64,000 nt of DNA from Frigoribacterium sp. PhB160 (GTDB taxonomy: Bacteria > Actinomycetota > Actinomycetes > Actinomycetales > Microbacteriaceae), in contig NZ_RKIE01000002.1 in NCBI RefSeq assembly GCF_003751785.1, positions 789,539 to 853,538 of the forward strand, written 5' to 3'. How positions within the stretch are numbered: the stretch's first letter is position 1; each line of letters starts with the position of its first letter. This document shows positions 18,134 through 27,816 of the stretch, one piece after another. The notes below the pieces were generated by a model. It had not been told where the DNA came from. It saw only the letters and a program-made list of their open reading frames with translations, and did not search any database. The translations under genes were made by a program, and so were the position numbers.

Positions 18134-18904
18134 GTGACCGACGCTCCTGCCTCCTCGCCCGACGCCCCCGACGCCCCCCAGGTCGAGTTCCGCTCCGACG
18201 TCACGGTCGAGCTGGTGCGCTCGAGCGCGCACGACAGCGACGTCCTCTTCGCCGCGCGCGTGTCGACGATGGGCGAGCTGACGCTCGAGGGCGCGCAGGC
18301 CTCGGCCGACGGCGAGCAGGCGACCAAGGGCGCCGGCCTCATCAACTACTTGATGCGCGACCGTCACGGCTCGCCGTTCGAGCACAACTCGATGACCTTC
18401 TACGTCCAGGCGCCGATCTTCGTCTTCCGCGAGTTCATGCGGCACCGCATGGCGAGCTACAACGAAGAGAGCGGCCGTTACCGCGAGCTGAACCCGGTCT
18501 TCTACGTGCCCGCCCCCACCCGCAACCTGCAGCAGGTCGGCAAGCCCGGCGCCTACGACTTCCTGCCCGGCACGCCCGAGCAGAGCGAGCTCGTCCGCGC
18601 CGAGACCGAGCGCACGTCGCGCGAGGCGTACGCCTCCTACAAGCGGATGCTCGACGCGGGCGTCGCGCGCGAGGTGGCCCGCATCGTCCTGCCGCTCAAC
18701 ATCTACTCGTCGATGTACGTGACGGTGAACGCGCGCTCGCTGATGAACTTCCTCAGCCTGCGCACCAAGCGCGAGGGCACGCACTTCCCGTCGTTCCCGC
18801 AGCGCGAGATCGAGATGTGCGCCGAGAAGATGGAAGACCTCTGGGCCGGCCTCATGCCGATGACCTACGCCGCCTTCGGCACCAACGGTCGCGTCGCCCC
18901 CTGA
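18134..18904 (+). CDS. thyX: Flavin-dependent thymidylate synthase
   Basis: A 256-residue enzyme that makes dTMP from dUMP using FAD, NADPH and methylene-tetrahydrofolate. The ThyX motif RHR-x7-S is present as R103-H-R105 with Ser113 (RHRMASYNEES). SPFEHNSMTFYV and RIVLPLNIYSSMYVTVNARSLMNFL are the other family blocks. ThyX replaces or supplements ThyA in actinobacteria and sits between dapB and dapA in the conserved order. Confidence 0.97.
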   Translation: MTDAPASSPDAPDAPQVEFRSDVTVELVRSSAHDSDVLFAARVSTMGELTLEGAQASADGEQATKGAGLINYLMRDRHGSPFEHNSMTFYVQAPIFVFREFMRHRMASYNEESGRYRELNPVFYVPAPTRNLQQVGKPGAYDFLPGTPEQSELVRAETERTSREAYASYKRMLDAGVAREVARIVLPLNIYSSMYVTVNARSLMNFLSLRTKREGTHFPSFPQREIEMCAEKMEDLWAGLMPMTYAAFGTNGRVAP

Positions 18905-18965
18905 CGCCTCCGGGTCGTCGGCGACGACCCGCCTCCGCCGGGGTCGCCCCGAGGGGCCGAGACAG

Positions 18966-18971
18966 TACGCT
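18966..18971 (+). promoter_or_regulatory. Leaderless -10 box of dapA
   Basis: TACGCT, 7 nt before GTG 18979. Confidence 0.55.
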
Positions 18972-18978
18972 GGTCGTC

Positions 18979-19956
18979 GTGTCTGACATCAGCAACCCCT
19001 TCGGGCAGGTCCTCGTCGCTCTCGTCACTCCCTTCACCGCCGACGGCGAGGTCGACTGGCCGGCGACCGAGAAGCACATCGACGACTGCATCACGGGCGG
19101 CGCCGACGGCATCGTCGTCACCGGCACGACCGGCGAGACGAGCACGCTGACCGACCCCGAGAAGCTCCGCCTCGTCGAGGTGGGCAAGTCGGTCTCGGCC
19201 GGGCGGGCGAAGATCATCACCGGCGGCGGCTCGAACGAGACCGCGCACGCGATCCAGCTCTACAAGGCCAGCGAGAAGGCCGGCGCCGACGGCGTCATGA
19301 TCGTCACGCCGTACTACAACAAGCCGACCCAGGCGGGCGTCCTCACGCACTTCCGCATGATCGCCGACGCGACCGACCTGCCGGTGATCCTCTACGACAT
19401 CCCCGGCCGGGCGGGCATCCCGATCAAGTACGAGACGCTGCTCCGGGCCGCCAAGCACCCGAACATCGTCGCCGTGAAGGACGCCAAGGGCGACTTCGCG
19501 GAGGTCAGCCGGGTCCTCAACCAGACCGACCTCCTCTACTTCTCGGGCGACGACTCCAACGTGCTGCCCCACCTCTCGATCGGCGCGTCGGGCCTCATCG
19601 GCGTGACGGCCAACATCGTCTCGGCGCCGTACCGCACCATGATCGACGCGGTCAACGCCGGCGACCTCCACACGGCGACCGCCGCGCACAAGATGCTCGA
19701 GCCGCTCGTCCGCGCCGTCATGACGCACGTGCCCGGCACGGTCGCGGCGAAGTACATCCTCCACGGCCTCGGCCGCATCTCGAGCCCGCGCGTCCGCCTG
19801 CCGCTCGTCGGCCCGGAGGACACCGAGGCGGCCCTCATCGAGGACGAGCTCTCGCACGTCGGCGCGATCCCCGGCCTCGACCTGAGCCGCTTCCGGCCCG
19901 ATCGCAACGCGGCCGCCGGCGGTGCGCTGCCGAAGGTGCACGGCACCACCCGCTGA
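18979..19956 (+). CDS. dapA: 4-hydroxy-tetrahydrodipicolinate synthase
   Basis: A 325-residue class I aldolase-fold enzyme that condenses pyruvate and aspartate semialdehyde, the first step of the DAP/lysine branch. It has the Schiff-base Lys167 in VAVKDAKGD, Tyr139 in VILYDIPGR, and the GTTGE (49-53) pyruvate loop. The GTG start is set by the leaderless -10 and the family N-terminus (FGQVLVALVTPF). It is followed 77 nt later by RNase J. Confidence 0.96.
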   Translation: MSDISNPFGQVLVALVTPFTADGEVDWPATEKHIDDCITGGADGIVVTGTTGETSTLTDPEKLRLVEVGKSVSAGRAKIITGGGSNETAHAIQLYKASEKAGADGVMIVTPYYNKPTQAGVLTHFRMIADATDLPVILYDIPGRAGIPIKYETLLRAAKHPNIVAVKDAKGDFAEVSRVLNQTDLLYFSGDDSNVLPHLSIGASGLIGVTANIVSAPYRTMIDAVNAGDLHTATAAHKMLEPLVRAVMTHVPGTVAAKYILHGLGRISSPRVRLPLVGPEDTEAALIEDELSHVGAIPGLDLSRFRPDRNAAAGGALPKVHGTTR

Positions 19957-20033
19957 CCCCCGTGGGCGGTGCGCCGCCCGCCGACGGAGTCCTCCTCCCG
20001 GGGCACGGCGCCCCACCAGCCACGAAGGAACAG

Positions 20034-21710
20034 ATGCCCACGACGATCCAGGTCCCGCGCCCCCTCGAGAACGGCACGCTCCGCGTGGTGCCCGTGGGCG
20101 GGCTCGGCGAGATCGGCCGCAACATGACGATCTACGAGATCGACGGCAAGCTGCTCGTGGTCGACTGCGGCGTCCTCTTCCCGGAGGAGCACCAGCCCGG
20201 GGTCGACCTGATCCTGCCCGACTTCTCGCCGCTCCGCGACCGGCTCGACGACGTGCTCGCCGTCGTGCTGACACACGGGCACGAAGACCACATCGGCGCT
20301 GTGCCCTACCTCCTGCGCCTCCGCCAGGACATCCCGCTGATCGGCTCCCAGCTGACGCTCGCCCTCATCGAGGCGAAGCTCAAGGAGCACCGCATCAAGC
20401 CCTACACGCTGACGGTGAAGGAGGGCGGGCGCGAGACGCTCGGCCCGTTCGAGCTCGAGTTCGTCGCCGTGAACCACTCGATCCCCGACGCCCTGGCCGT
20501 GGCGATCCGCACCTCGGCGGGCCTGGTGCTCCACACGGGCGACTTCAAGATGGACCAGCTGCCCCTCGACGACCGCATCACCGACCTCCGGGCGTTCGCC
20601 CGCCTCGGCGAGGAGGGCGTCGACCTCTTCCTCCCCGACTCGACCAACGCCGACGTGCCCGGCTTCACCGCGCTCGAGCGCGACATCGGGCCGGTGCTCG
20701 ACGACGTCATCCGCCGTGCGCCGCGCCGCGTCGTCGTCGCGAGCTTCTCGAGCCACGTCCACCGCGTGCAGCAGGTGCTCGACGCCGCGCACGCCAACGG
20801 TCGCCGGGTGGCGTTCATGGGACGCTCGATGGTGCGCAACATGGGCATCGCCGCCGACCTCGGCTACCTCATCGTGCCCGAGGGGGTGCTCATCGACGCC
20901 AAGAAGGCGAAGGACCTCCCCGACGACCGCATCGTGTACATGAGCACGGGCTCACAGGGCGAGCCGATGGCCGTCCTGGCGCGCATGGCGAACCTCGAGC
21001 ACCAGATCGAGATCGGGCGCGACGACACGATCATCCTCGCGTCGAGCCTCATCCCCGGCAACGAGAACGCCGTCTACCGCGTGATCGACGGGCTGACGAA
21101 GCTCGGGGCGAAGGTCGTGCACAAGGGCAACGCGAAGGTGCACGTCTCCGGCCACGCCTCGGCCGGCGAGCTCCTCTACTGCTACAACGTCCTGCGGCCG
21201 AAGAACGTCATGCCGGTCCACGGCGAGCACCGCCACCTGTACGCCAACGCCGCCCTCGCGGTGCGCACCGGCGTCCCGGAGCAGAACACGATCCTCGGCG
21301 AGGACGGCATCGTCGTCGACCTGCGCGACGGGGTCGCCGAGGTCGTCGGCCAGCTCGACCTCGGCTACGTGTACGTCGACGGGTCGACGGTCGGCGAGAT
21401 CACCGACGCCGACCTGAAGGACCGCCGCATCCTCAGCGAAGAGGGCTTCATCTCCGTCTTCCTCGCCGTCGACGCGAGCACGGGCCGCGTCGTGGTCGGC
21501 CCCGAGATCCAGTCGCGGGGCTTCGCGGAGGACGAGAAGGTCTTCGACGACGTCATGCCGAAGATCCTCGCCGCGCTCGTCGAGGCCGCCGAGAACGGCA
21601 CGCGCGACACCCACGCGCTCAGTCAGGTCGTGCGCCGCACGGTCGGCCGCTGGGTCGCCACGCAGCACCGTCGCCGCCCGATGATCGTGCCCGTCGTCAT
21701 CAGCGCCTGA
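20034..21710 (+). CDS. rnj: Ribonuclease J
   Basis: A 558-residue metallo-beta-lactamase / beta-CASP nuclease with both endo- and 5'-3' exonuclease activity. The zinc motif HGHEDH is at 81-86, with later histidines in AVNHSIPDAL, the SGHAS beta-CASP motif and PVHGEHRHL, and a C-terminal domain. A ribosome site (gaagga) lies 5 nt before the ATG at 20034; upstream in-frame codons lack one. Only one RNase J gene is visible in the window. Confidence 0.96.
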   Translation: MPTTIQVPRPLENGTLRVVPVGGLGEIGRNMTIYEIDGKLLVVDCGVLFPEEHQPGVDLILPDFSPLRDRLDDVLAVVLTHGHEDHIGAVPYLLRLRQDIPLIGSQLTLALIEAKLKEHRIKPYTLTVKEGGRETLGPFELEFVAVNHSIPDALAVAIRTSAGLVLHTGDFKMDQLPLDDRITDLRAFARLGEEGVDLFLPDSTNADVPGFTALERDIGPVLDDVIRRAPRRVVVASFSSHVHRVQQVLDAAHANGRRVAFMGRSMVRNMGIAADLGYLIVPEGVLIDAKKAKDLPDDRIVYMSTGSQGEPMAVLARMANLEHQIEIGRDDTIILASSLIPGNENAVYRVIDGLTKLGAKVVHKGNAKVHVSGHASAGELLYCYNVLRPKNVMPVHGEHRHLYANAALAVRTGVPEQNTILGEDGIVVDLRDGVAEVVGQLDLGYVYVDGSTVGEITDADLKDRRILSEEGFISVFLAVDASTGRVVVGPEIQSRGFAEDEKVFDDVMPKILAALVEAAENGTRDTHALSQVVRRTVGRWVATQHRRRPMIVPVVISA

Positions 21711-21794
21711 CCCCGCCGGAGGCGCGGGTCGCCTCGTCCTCCTCGGTCGCCGAAGTCATCCGGGAGGGTGAGGCGCCCCGTTCTCAGGCTCCCC

Positions 21795-21800
21795 TAAGGT
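21795..21800 (+). promoter_or_regulatory. -10 box of the efflux operon
   Basis: TAAGGT about 40 nt before the adaptor ATG. The leader carries gggggaa as a ribosome site. No good -35 element is seen, as is common in this window. Confidence 0.45.
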
Positions 21801-21813
21801 TCGAGGGTCGAAC
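21799..21813. promoter_or_regulatory. Perfect operator-like palindrome on the efflux promoter
   Basis: GTTCGA-GGG-TCGAAC, a perfect 15-bp inverted repeat, overlaps the end of the -10 box and the expected transcription start. A protein bound here would block the promoter. No regulator gene lies nearby. The arm order is opposite to that of a LexA box. Confidence 0.5.
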
Positions 21814-21839
21814 GACCACGAATCCCGGGGGAACACACC

Positions 21840-22859
21840 ATGCGCGTCGCCAAGACCTGGATCTTCCCGATCCTCAGGATCCTCATCTTCGCGGCGATCG
21901 CCGTCGCCCTCGTGAAGCTCGCCTTCTTCGCGCCGGTCGAGGCGGCCTCGGGATCGAGCGCCGTCCCGACGGGCGAGATGGTCGAGCCGCAGGTGGCCGT
22001 CGCGATCGGCACCGTGACGAACGATGTCGCCGTCGACGCCACGGTCGAGGCCGACGCCGCGGTCGCTGCCCCGGCGACCCTCGCCGGCACCGTGACGGAG
22101 GTCTTCGTCACGCAGGGTCAGGCCGTCGCCGCCGGCGACCGCCTCGCCTCGCTCCGCAGCGAGACGCCGCAGGACCCCGTCGTCCAGTCTGACGGCACCG
22201 TGACGGAGCGCAAGCCGATCGTCAAGACGGCCGTGGTGACGGCCCCGGTCGCCGGCACCGTCGGCGCCCTCGGGGTGATCCGCGACCAGGAGGTCACCGT
22301 GGGCGACGCGGTGGCGTCGGTCGCGCCTCCCACGTTCCACGTCACGGGAGCCCTCGCCGCCGACCAGCTGTACCGGCTCGTGAGCCGCCCGGCCGAGGGC
22401 ACGGCGACCATCGCCGGCGGCCCCGCGCCGTTCCCCTGCACCGGCCTCGCCGTGGGCGGTCTCGGGGGAGGGGCCGCGAGCGACGAGACGACCGGCGACG
22501 CGGGCTCGACCGACGCGGGCGCGGCCTCGAGCGGGCAGTCCGTGACCTGCGCCGTGCCGGGCGACGTCACCGTCTTCGCGGGCCTCGCGACGAAGCTCAC
22601 GATCCCCGCCGGCGTCGCGACCGACGTCCTCACCGTGCCGCTGACCGCCGTGGAGGGCGCCGCGGGCAAGGGCATCGTCACGGTCGTCGGCGACGACGGC
22701 ACCGAGGAGGAGCGCGAGATCGACCTCGGCATCAACGACGGCACGACCGTCGAGGTCACCGGCGGCCTCGCCGAGGGCGAGATGGTGCTCGAGTTCGTGC
22801 CGGGGGCGGCCGCCGTCGACCCCTGCGTCGACCCGTCGACCGGCGAGGTCGTCTGCTGA
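21840..22859 (+). CDS. MacA-like membrane-fusion (adaptor) protein of an efflux pump
   Basis: A 339-residue protein with one N-terminal membrane anchor (about 9-30), then a beta-rich barrel-sandwich hybrid domain (GTVTEVFVTQGQAVAAGDRLASL at about 83-105 and APVAGTVGALGVIRDQEVTVGDAVASV at about 138-165) and a C-terminal beta-barrel domain. A Gly/Ser/Asp-rich insertion lies near 205-235. This is the layout of HlyD/MacA adaptors in Gram-positives. It is coupled to the following ATPase gene by a TGATG overlap. The substrate is unknown. Confidence 0.85.
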   Translation: MRVAKTWIFPILRILIFAAIAVALVKLAFFAPVEAASGSSAVPTGEMVEPQVAVAIGTVTNDVAVDATVEADAAVAAPATLAGTVTEVFVTQGQAVAAGDRLASLRSETPQDPVVQSDGTVTERKPIVKTAVVTAPVAGTVGALGVIRDQEVTVGDAVASVAPPTFHVTGALAADQLYRLVSRPAEGTATIAGGPAPFPCTGLAVGGLGGGAASDETTGDAGSTDAGAASSGQSVTCAVPGDVTVFAGLATKLTIPAGVATDVLTVPLTAVEGAAGKGIVTVVGDDGTEEEREIDLGINDGTTVEVTGGLAEGEMVLEFVPGAAAVDPCVDPSTGEVVC

Positions 22860-23635
22860 TGCCGCTCATCCGACTCGAGGGCGTGACGAAGACGGTCCCG
22901 CTGGCCGACGACGCCACCCTCGACATCCTCCGGGGCGTCGACCTCGAGGTCGACGCCGGCGAGCACGTGAGCATCGTCGGGCGGTCGGGCTCGGGCAAGT
23001 CGACCCTGCTCAACATCCTCGGGCTCATCGACGCGCCGACCACCGGTGGCCATTGGTTCGACGACCGCGACGTGAGCACGCTCCGCAGCGGGACGCGCGA
23101 CCGGCTCCGGGGCGCCCAGGTGGGCTTCATCTTCCAGCAGTTCAACCTGCTGCAGGGGCGCACGGCGCTCGAGAACGTCATGACCCCCCTGCTCTACGCG
23201 AGCGGTCGCCGCTTCTGGCGACGTCGCGCGATCGCCGGGGCGATGCTCGAGAAGGTGGGCCTCGGTCACCGGGCCGAGGCGATGCCGCACCGGCTCTCGG
23301 GCGGCGAGCAGCAGCGCGTCGCCATCGCGAGGTCGCTCGTGCGCGACCCGCGCGTCATCCTCGCCGACGAGCCGACCGGGGCGCTCGACATCGAGACGGG
23401 GGCGACCGTCATGCGCCTCCTCGACGACATCTCCTCCGACACCGGGGCGGCGCTCGTGACCATCACGCACGACCTCGCGGTCGCGGCGCTCGCGTCGCGG
23501 CACTACGCGCTCGACGCGGGCGTGCTGTCGGCGGCGCGGCCCCGCGTCGAGGCGGTCGCGCCCGCCGCGGCCGTCGGGCCCGTCGCGCCCGCGCCGGAGC
23601 CGGGCCCCGCGTCCGCGCCGGCGGTGATCGCGTGA
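22859..23635 (+). CDS. MacB-type ABC transporter ATP-binding protein
   Basis: A 258-residue ATPase of the LolD/MacB group with Walker A GRSGSGKST (41-49), the Q-loop FIFQQFNLLQ, signature LSGGEQQR, Walker B VILADEP and switch H in VTITHD. It ends with a 35-residue Ala/Pro-rich tail not usual for the family. It powers the adaptor and permease encoded on either side; start and stop both overlap the neighbours (TGATG; GTGA). Confidence 0.93.
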   Translation: MPLIRLEGVTKTVPLADDATLDILRGVDLEVDAGEHVSIVGRSGSGKSTLLNILGLIDAPTTGGHWFDDRDVSTLRSGTRDRLRGAQVGFIFQQFNLLQGRTALENVMTPLLYASGRRFWRRRAIAGAMLEKVGLGHRAEAMPHRLSGGEQQRVAIARSLVRDPRVILADEPTGALDIETGATVMRLLDDISSDTGAALVTITHDLAVAALASRHYALDAGVLSAARPRVEAVAPAAAVGPVAPAPEPGPASAPAVIA

Positions 23636-24864
23636 CCGGGTTCCTGACGAGCGTCGTCGGCGCGTTCGTCGAGGCGTGGGCGGAGCTGCGCGTCAACAAG
23701 CTGCGCGTCCTGCTCAGCCTCGTCGGCGTCGCCGTCGCGGTGTGCTCGCTGACGGCGGTCGTGGGGCTCGGCAGCATCGTCGAGCAGTCGACCCGCGAGT
23801 CCAACGAGCGCGCGACCGGCCGCCCGGCCAGCTACGTGCTCTACACGTCCTCGACGGGGTCCGCCGAGGTGCCGCCGGCGGCCGTCGACGAGGCGTTCCG
23901 CTCGGCCGTGACGCGCTACGACATCACCTACGCGAGCGCGAACTCGTACTCGTCGCGGGCCCTCCAGCTCGGCGACGGCCTCGTCGAGCTGCCGACGCAG
24001 GTGGTCGACGTCCCCTACGGCGAGATGCACCGCGTGGGCATCGTCGAGGGCCGCTGGTTCGACGAGGCCGACGCGTCCCGCCTCGCCCCGGCGGTCGTCG
24101 TCGACGAGCCCCTGTGGCGCACCCTCGGCTCACCGCCCGTCTCGTCGCACCCGACCGTCGAGATGGTCGGGGCCGACACCGTCGTCGGCGTCGTCGTCGG
24201 CGTCTCGGCCGAGCAGTACTCCGGCGGGACGGGGTCGATGTACGTCCTGCCCTCGGACGCCTACGACCTGACGCCCGCCTCGTCCGGGGCGTACGGCTAC
24301 TCGGACACCCCGCAGTACGAGATGTGGCTGCCGCCGGAGATCGGCGACGACCTGAGCGCCACCGTGGCCGCGAACGTCGAGTCCGCGCTCGGCGACGACG
24401 TCCAGGTCGACGTGAGCCGCAACGACTACCTCGCCTACGGCGGCGAGGACCCCTTCCTGCCGATCAAGCTCGGGGTGACCGGCGTCGGCGTGCTCGTGCT
24501 GCTGCTCGGCGGCCTCGGGCTCGTCAACATCGCCCTCGTGACGGTCCGCCAGCGGATCCGCGAGATCGGCGTCCGGCGCTCGTTCGGCGCGACCGCGCCC
24601 CGGGTGTTCTTCTCGGTCATGCTCGAGAGCGTGGCGGGCACGGTCGTCGCGGGGGCCGTCGGCGTCATGGTCGCCGTGCTCGTCGTCGAGAACCCGACGG
24701 TGCAGGGCTGGGTCGGCCAGGGGTCGCTCGACGACCTGCCGCCCTTCCCGGTCTCCGCGGCCCTCGTGGGGCTCGGCTCCGCGACCCTCATCGGGGCGGT
24801 CGCCGGGCTGCTGCCCGCGCTCGTGGCGGTGCGGGTCAAGGTCATCGACGCCATCCGCTACTGA
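23632..24864 (+). CDS. MacB-type ABC transporter permease
   Basis: A 410-residue FtsX/MacB-fold permease. One N-terminal helix (about 22-45) is followed by a large extracellular MacB periplasmic-core-like domain (about 50-270), then three helices near 280-305, 330-360 and 375-400, with the family motif VRQRIREIGVRRSFGA after the second helix. GTG 23632 overlaps the ATPase stop by 4 nt. The three genes form a complete adaptor-ATPase-permease exporter, probably for a peptide, lipid or antibiotic. Confidence 0.9.
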   Translation: MTGFLTSVVGAFVEAWAELRVNKLRVLLSLVGVAVAVCSLTAVVGLGSIVEQSTRESNERATGRPASYVLYTSSTGSAEVPPAAVDEAFRSAVTRYDITYASANSYSSRALQLGDGLVELPTQVVDVPYGEMHRVGIVEGRWFDEADASRLAPAVVVDEPLWRTLGSPPVSSHPTVEMVGADTVVGVVVGVSAEQYSGGTGSMYVLPSDAYDLTPASSGAYGYSDTPQYEMWLPPEIGDDLSATVAANVESALGDDVQVDVSRNDYLAYGGEDPFLPIKLGVTGVGVLVLLLGGLGLVNIALVTVRQRIREIGVRRSFGATAPRVFFSVMLESVAGTVVAGAVGVMVAVLVVENPTVQGWVGQGSLDDLPPFPVSAALVGLGSATLIGAVAGLLPALVAVRVKVIDAIRY

Positions 24865-24868
24865 CGCG

Positions 24869-24902
24869 CCGCCCGCCTCCGGCCCACGTCGGAGGCGGGC
24901 GG
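24869..24902 (+). terminator. Terminator hairpin between the efflux operon and ftsK
   Basis: A 13-bp perfect stem (ccgcccgcctccg / cggaggcgggcgg, 8-nt loop) 5 nt after the permease stop. It ends directly against the ftsK -10 box. The arm is a variant of the dispersed GGAGGCGCGG motif. Confidence 0.65.
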
Positions 24903-24908
24903 TACCGT
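24903..24908 (+). promoter_or_regulatory. Leaderless -10 box of ftsK
   Basis: TACCGT, 7 nt before ATG 24916; it makes the in-frame GTG at 24907 impossible as a start. Confidence 0.55.
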
Positions 24909-24915
24909 GGAGCCC

Positions 24916-27813
24916 ATGGCCACGCCCACCAAGCAGAACCCGCGTTCGCGGTCCTCCTCGCGCGCGTCGGGCGGCCGCGGCGGCGACACCGCCGCCACCA
25001 AGAAGCTCCCCGCGACGAAGAAGGCGCCGGCGGCGCCGGCCCCGTCGGTCGACGAGTCGAGCACCAACGTCCTCGCCGCGGCGTGGATGGGTCTGGCGCA
25101 CATGACGGGCGGCGCGTTCCGCGTGCTCGGCCACGAGACCCTCGACAAGTCCGAGCGGCGCGACGGCGTGCCGTTCTTCCTCGTGCTGCTGGCCATCGCC
25201 GGTGCGGTCGTCGAGTGGCTCAACCCGACGAGCGCCCTCGCGATCAGCTTCGACGCGTACACCTTCGGCGGCCTGCTGGGCCGCGTCGCCTACGCGCTCC
25301 CGGTCATCATGATCCTCTTCGCGGGATGGCTCTTCCGGCACCCGTCGTCCGTGCACGACAACACCCGGCTCGGCATCGGCCTCGGCCTCCTGCTCGTCTC
25401 GGTCAGCGCGCTCTGCCACATCTTCGGCGGCCAGCCCCAGGCCGCCGAGGGCGTCCGGGCCCTGGCCACCGGCGGGGGAGTGCTCGGCTGGCTGGTCTCG
25501 TCGTGGCTCGTCGCCCTCGCGACCGAGTGGGTCGCCGTGCCGCTCGTGATCGTCCTGCTCGTGCTGTCCGTGCTCATCATGACCAAGACGCCGCCGAACC
25601 GCATCGGCCGCCGACTGGGCGAGCTGTACGAGTACCTCTTCGGCGCGACCACCACCGAGGCGGAGGCGGAGGCCGCGGCGGCCGCGTCCGGAGACGAGGG
25701 CGACGGCGCCCCCGACACCCTGCCGTGGTGGCGTCGCACGAAGAGCGGCCGTGAAGAAGACCCGGCCTACGACACCCCCGTCGTCGGCACGAGCGCGGCC
25801 ACCGCGCCGACCGAGGTCGTCCCGCGGGGCCGCCGCGGCAAGCGCGGCTCCGAGGCGACTCCGCGCTTCGTCGACGAGGCCGCGCAGATACTCGGTCCCG
25901 AGCCGGTCGCGCCCACGGCCGCCGAGGCGCCGACCGACGTTTTCACGCACGACCTCCTCGACGAGCTCGAGCACGCCGAGGAGGCCGTCCGCGCCCAGGG
26001 CGTCGACGTCCCCCGGCACGACGACGACGCCGCCGCGACGTCGGTGCTGCCCGTCCCGTCGGCCGTCGCTCCCGTGATCGACCGTTCCGAGAGCGACGTC
26101 GCGGCCCAGGTGCTCGCACCCGACGACGACGAGGACGTCCTGGCCTCGCTCGACGTGGCCGACGACTCGCCGGCGGCTCCCTACCGGCTGCCGGCCGCCT
26201 CCACCCTCAGCGTCGGGCCGCCCGCGAAGGCCCGCAGCGAGGCCAACGACGAGATCGTGCGCTCGATCACCGAGGTGCTGCGCCAGTTCAGCGTCGACGC
26301 GAAGGTCGTCGGCTTCAGCCGCGGCCCCACCGTGACGCGCTACGAGATCGAGCTCGGCCCCGGCGTCAAGGTCGAGAAGGTCACGGCCCTCAGCAAGAAC
26401 CTCTCGTACGCCGTCGCCTCGAACGAGGTCCGCATCCTGTCGCCGATCCCGGGCAAGAGCGCGATCGGCGTCGAGATCCCGAACACCGACCGCGAGATCG
26501 TCTCGCTCGGGGACGTGCTCCGCTCGTCCGCCGCGGCGAAGAGCGTGCACCCGATGACCATCGGCGTGGGCAAGGACGTCGAGGGCGGCTACGTCGTGGC
26601 CAACCTCGCGAAGATGCCCCACCTGCTCGTGGCCGGCGCCACGGGCTCGGGCAAGTCGAGCTTCGTGAACTCGATGATCACGTCGCTCCTGATGCGCGCC
26701 AAGCCGACCGACGTGCGCATGGTGCTCATCGACCCGAAGCGCGTCGAGCTGTCCATCTACGCCGGGGTGCCGCACCTCATCACGCCCATCATCACGAACC
26801 CCAAGAAGGCCGCCGAGGCGCTCCAGTGGGTCGTGAAGGAGATGGACATGAGGTACGACGACCTCGCCAGCTTCGGCTTCCGCCACATCGACGACTTCAA
26901 CCGTGCCGTGGTCGCGAACGAGATCGTGCTGCCGGCCGGCAGCGCGCGCACGCTGAAGCCCTACCCGTACCTGCTCGTCGTCGTCGACGAGCTCGCCGAC
27001 CTCATGATGGTCGCGCCGCGCGACGTGGAGGACAGCATCGTCCGCATCACGCAGCTGGCGCGGGCGTCGGGCATCCACCTCGTCCTCGCGACGCAGCGCC
27101 CCTCGGTCGACGTCGTGACGGGCCTCATCAAGGCGAACGTGCCGTCGCGCTTCGCCTTCGCGGTGTCGAGCGTCACCGACTCGCGCGTCATCCTCGACCA
27201 GCCCGGTGCCGACAAGCTGATCGGCCAGGGCGACGGGCTCTTCCTGCCGATGGGCGCCTCCAAGGCGATGCGCGTGCAGGGCGCCTGGGTGCAGGAGGGC
27301 GAGATCGCCGAGGTCGTCGCCCACGTCACCCGCCAGGCGCGTCCCGACTACCGGCCCGACGTGGCGGCCGTGGTCGAGAAGAAGGAGATCGACGGCGACA
27401 TCGGCGACGACCTCGAGCTGCTGCTCGCGGCCGCCGAGCTCGTCGTCAGCACGCAGTTCGGGTCGACCTCGATGCTGCAGCGCAAGCTCCGCGTCGGCTT
27501 CGCCAAGGCCGGGCGCCTCATGGACCTGATGGAGTCGCGTGACATCGTCGGCCCCTCCGAGGGCTCGAAGGCTCGCGACGTGCTCGTCACCGCCGAGCAG
27601 CTGCCCGGCGTGCTCGCGAAGCTCCGCGGCGGCGAGGCACCGTCCGGTTCCGGGCCGTCTGCCGGCGGCCCGGCCGGCGGCGCGGCTGCCGGCATGGTCG
27701 CGGGCGGCCTCGACTACGGTGACGACGCCGTGGCGGAGATGACACGGGGCTACGAGGAGGTCGACGGCGACGAGGGGTCGGACGACGCCTGGGGCCTGAC
27801 GGGGAGGGACTGA
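24916..27813 (+). CDS. ftsK: DNA translocase FtsK
   Basis: A 965-residue septal DNA pump that moves chromosome ends towards dif for XerCD resolution. It has a Lys/Ala-rich cytosolic N-terminus, four to five membrane helices (about 75-220), an acidic linker (about 240-430), an alpha-beta RecA-like motor with Walker A GATGSGKS (574-581) and Walker [11 protein letters not shown], and a C-terminal winged-helix gamma domain (about 835-900, ending in [13 protein letters not shown]) that reads polar DNA motifs. The Gly/Ala-rich end is unusual but harmless. The strand-biased GGGGGAG heptamer of this window is a candidate target. Confidence 0.97.
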   Translation: MATPTKQNPRSRSSSRASGGRGGDTAATKKLPATKKAPAAPAPSVDESSTNVLAAAWMGLAHMTGGAFRVLGHETLDKSERRDGVPFFLVLLAIAGAVVEWLNPTSALAISFDAYTFGGLLGRVAYALPVIMILFAGWLFRHPSSVHDNTRLGIGLGLLLVSVSALCHIFGGQPQAAEGVRALATGGGVLGWLVSSWLVALATEWVAVPLVIVLLVLSVLIMTKTPPNRIGRRLGELYEYLFGATTTEAEAEAAAAASGDEGDGAPDTLPWWRRTKSGREEDPAYDTPVVGTSAATAPTEVVPRGRRGKRGSEATPRFVDEAAQILGPEPVAPTAAEAPTDVFTHDLLDELEHAEEAVRAQGVDVPRHDDDAAATSVLPVPSAVAPVIDRSESDVAAQVLAPDDDEDVLASLDVADDSPAAPYRLPAASTLSVGPPAKARSEANDEIVRSITEVLRQFSVDAKVVGFSRGPTVTRYEIELGPGVKVEKVTALSKNLSYAVASNEVRILSPIPGKSAIGVEIPNTDREIVSLGDVLRSSAAAKSVHPMTIGVGKDVEGGYVVANLAKMPHLLVAGATGSGKSSFVNSMITSLLMRAKPTDVRMVLIDPKRVELSIYAGVPHLITPIITNPKKAAEALQWVVKEMDMRYDDLASFGFRHIDDFNRAVVANEIVLPAGSARTLKPYPYLLVVVDELADLMMVAPRDVEDSIVRITQLARASGIHLVLATQRPSVDVVTGLIKANVPSRFAFAVSSVTDSRVILDQPGADKLIGQGDGLFLPMGASKAMRVQGAWVQEGEIAEVVAHVTRQARPDYRPDVAAVVEKKEIDGDIGDDLELLLAAAELVVSTQFGSTSMLQRKLRVGFAKAGRLMDLMESRDIVGPSEGSKARDVLVTAEQLPGVLAKLRGGEAPSGSGPSAGGPAGGAAAGMVAGGLDYGDDAVAEMTRGYEEVDGDEGSDDAWGLTGRD

Positions 27814-27816
27814 CGC

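Noticed and set aside
21799..21813. The efflux palindrome GTTCGA-GGG-TCGAAC as an SOS box
   Set aside because: The half sites are in the reverse order and the spacing is 3, not 4.
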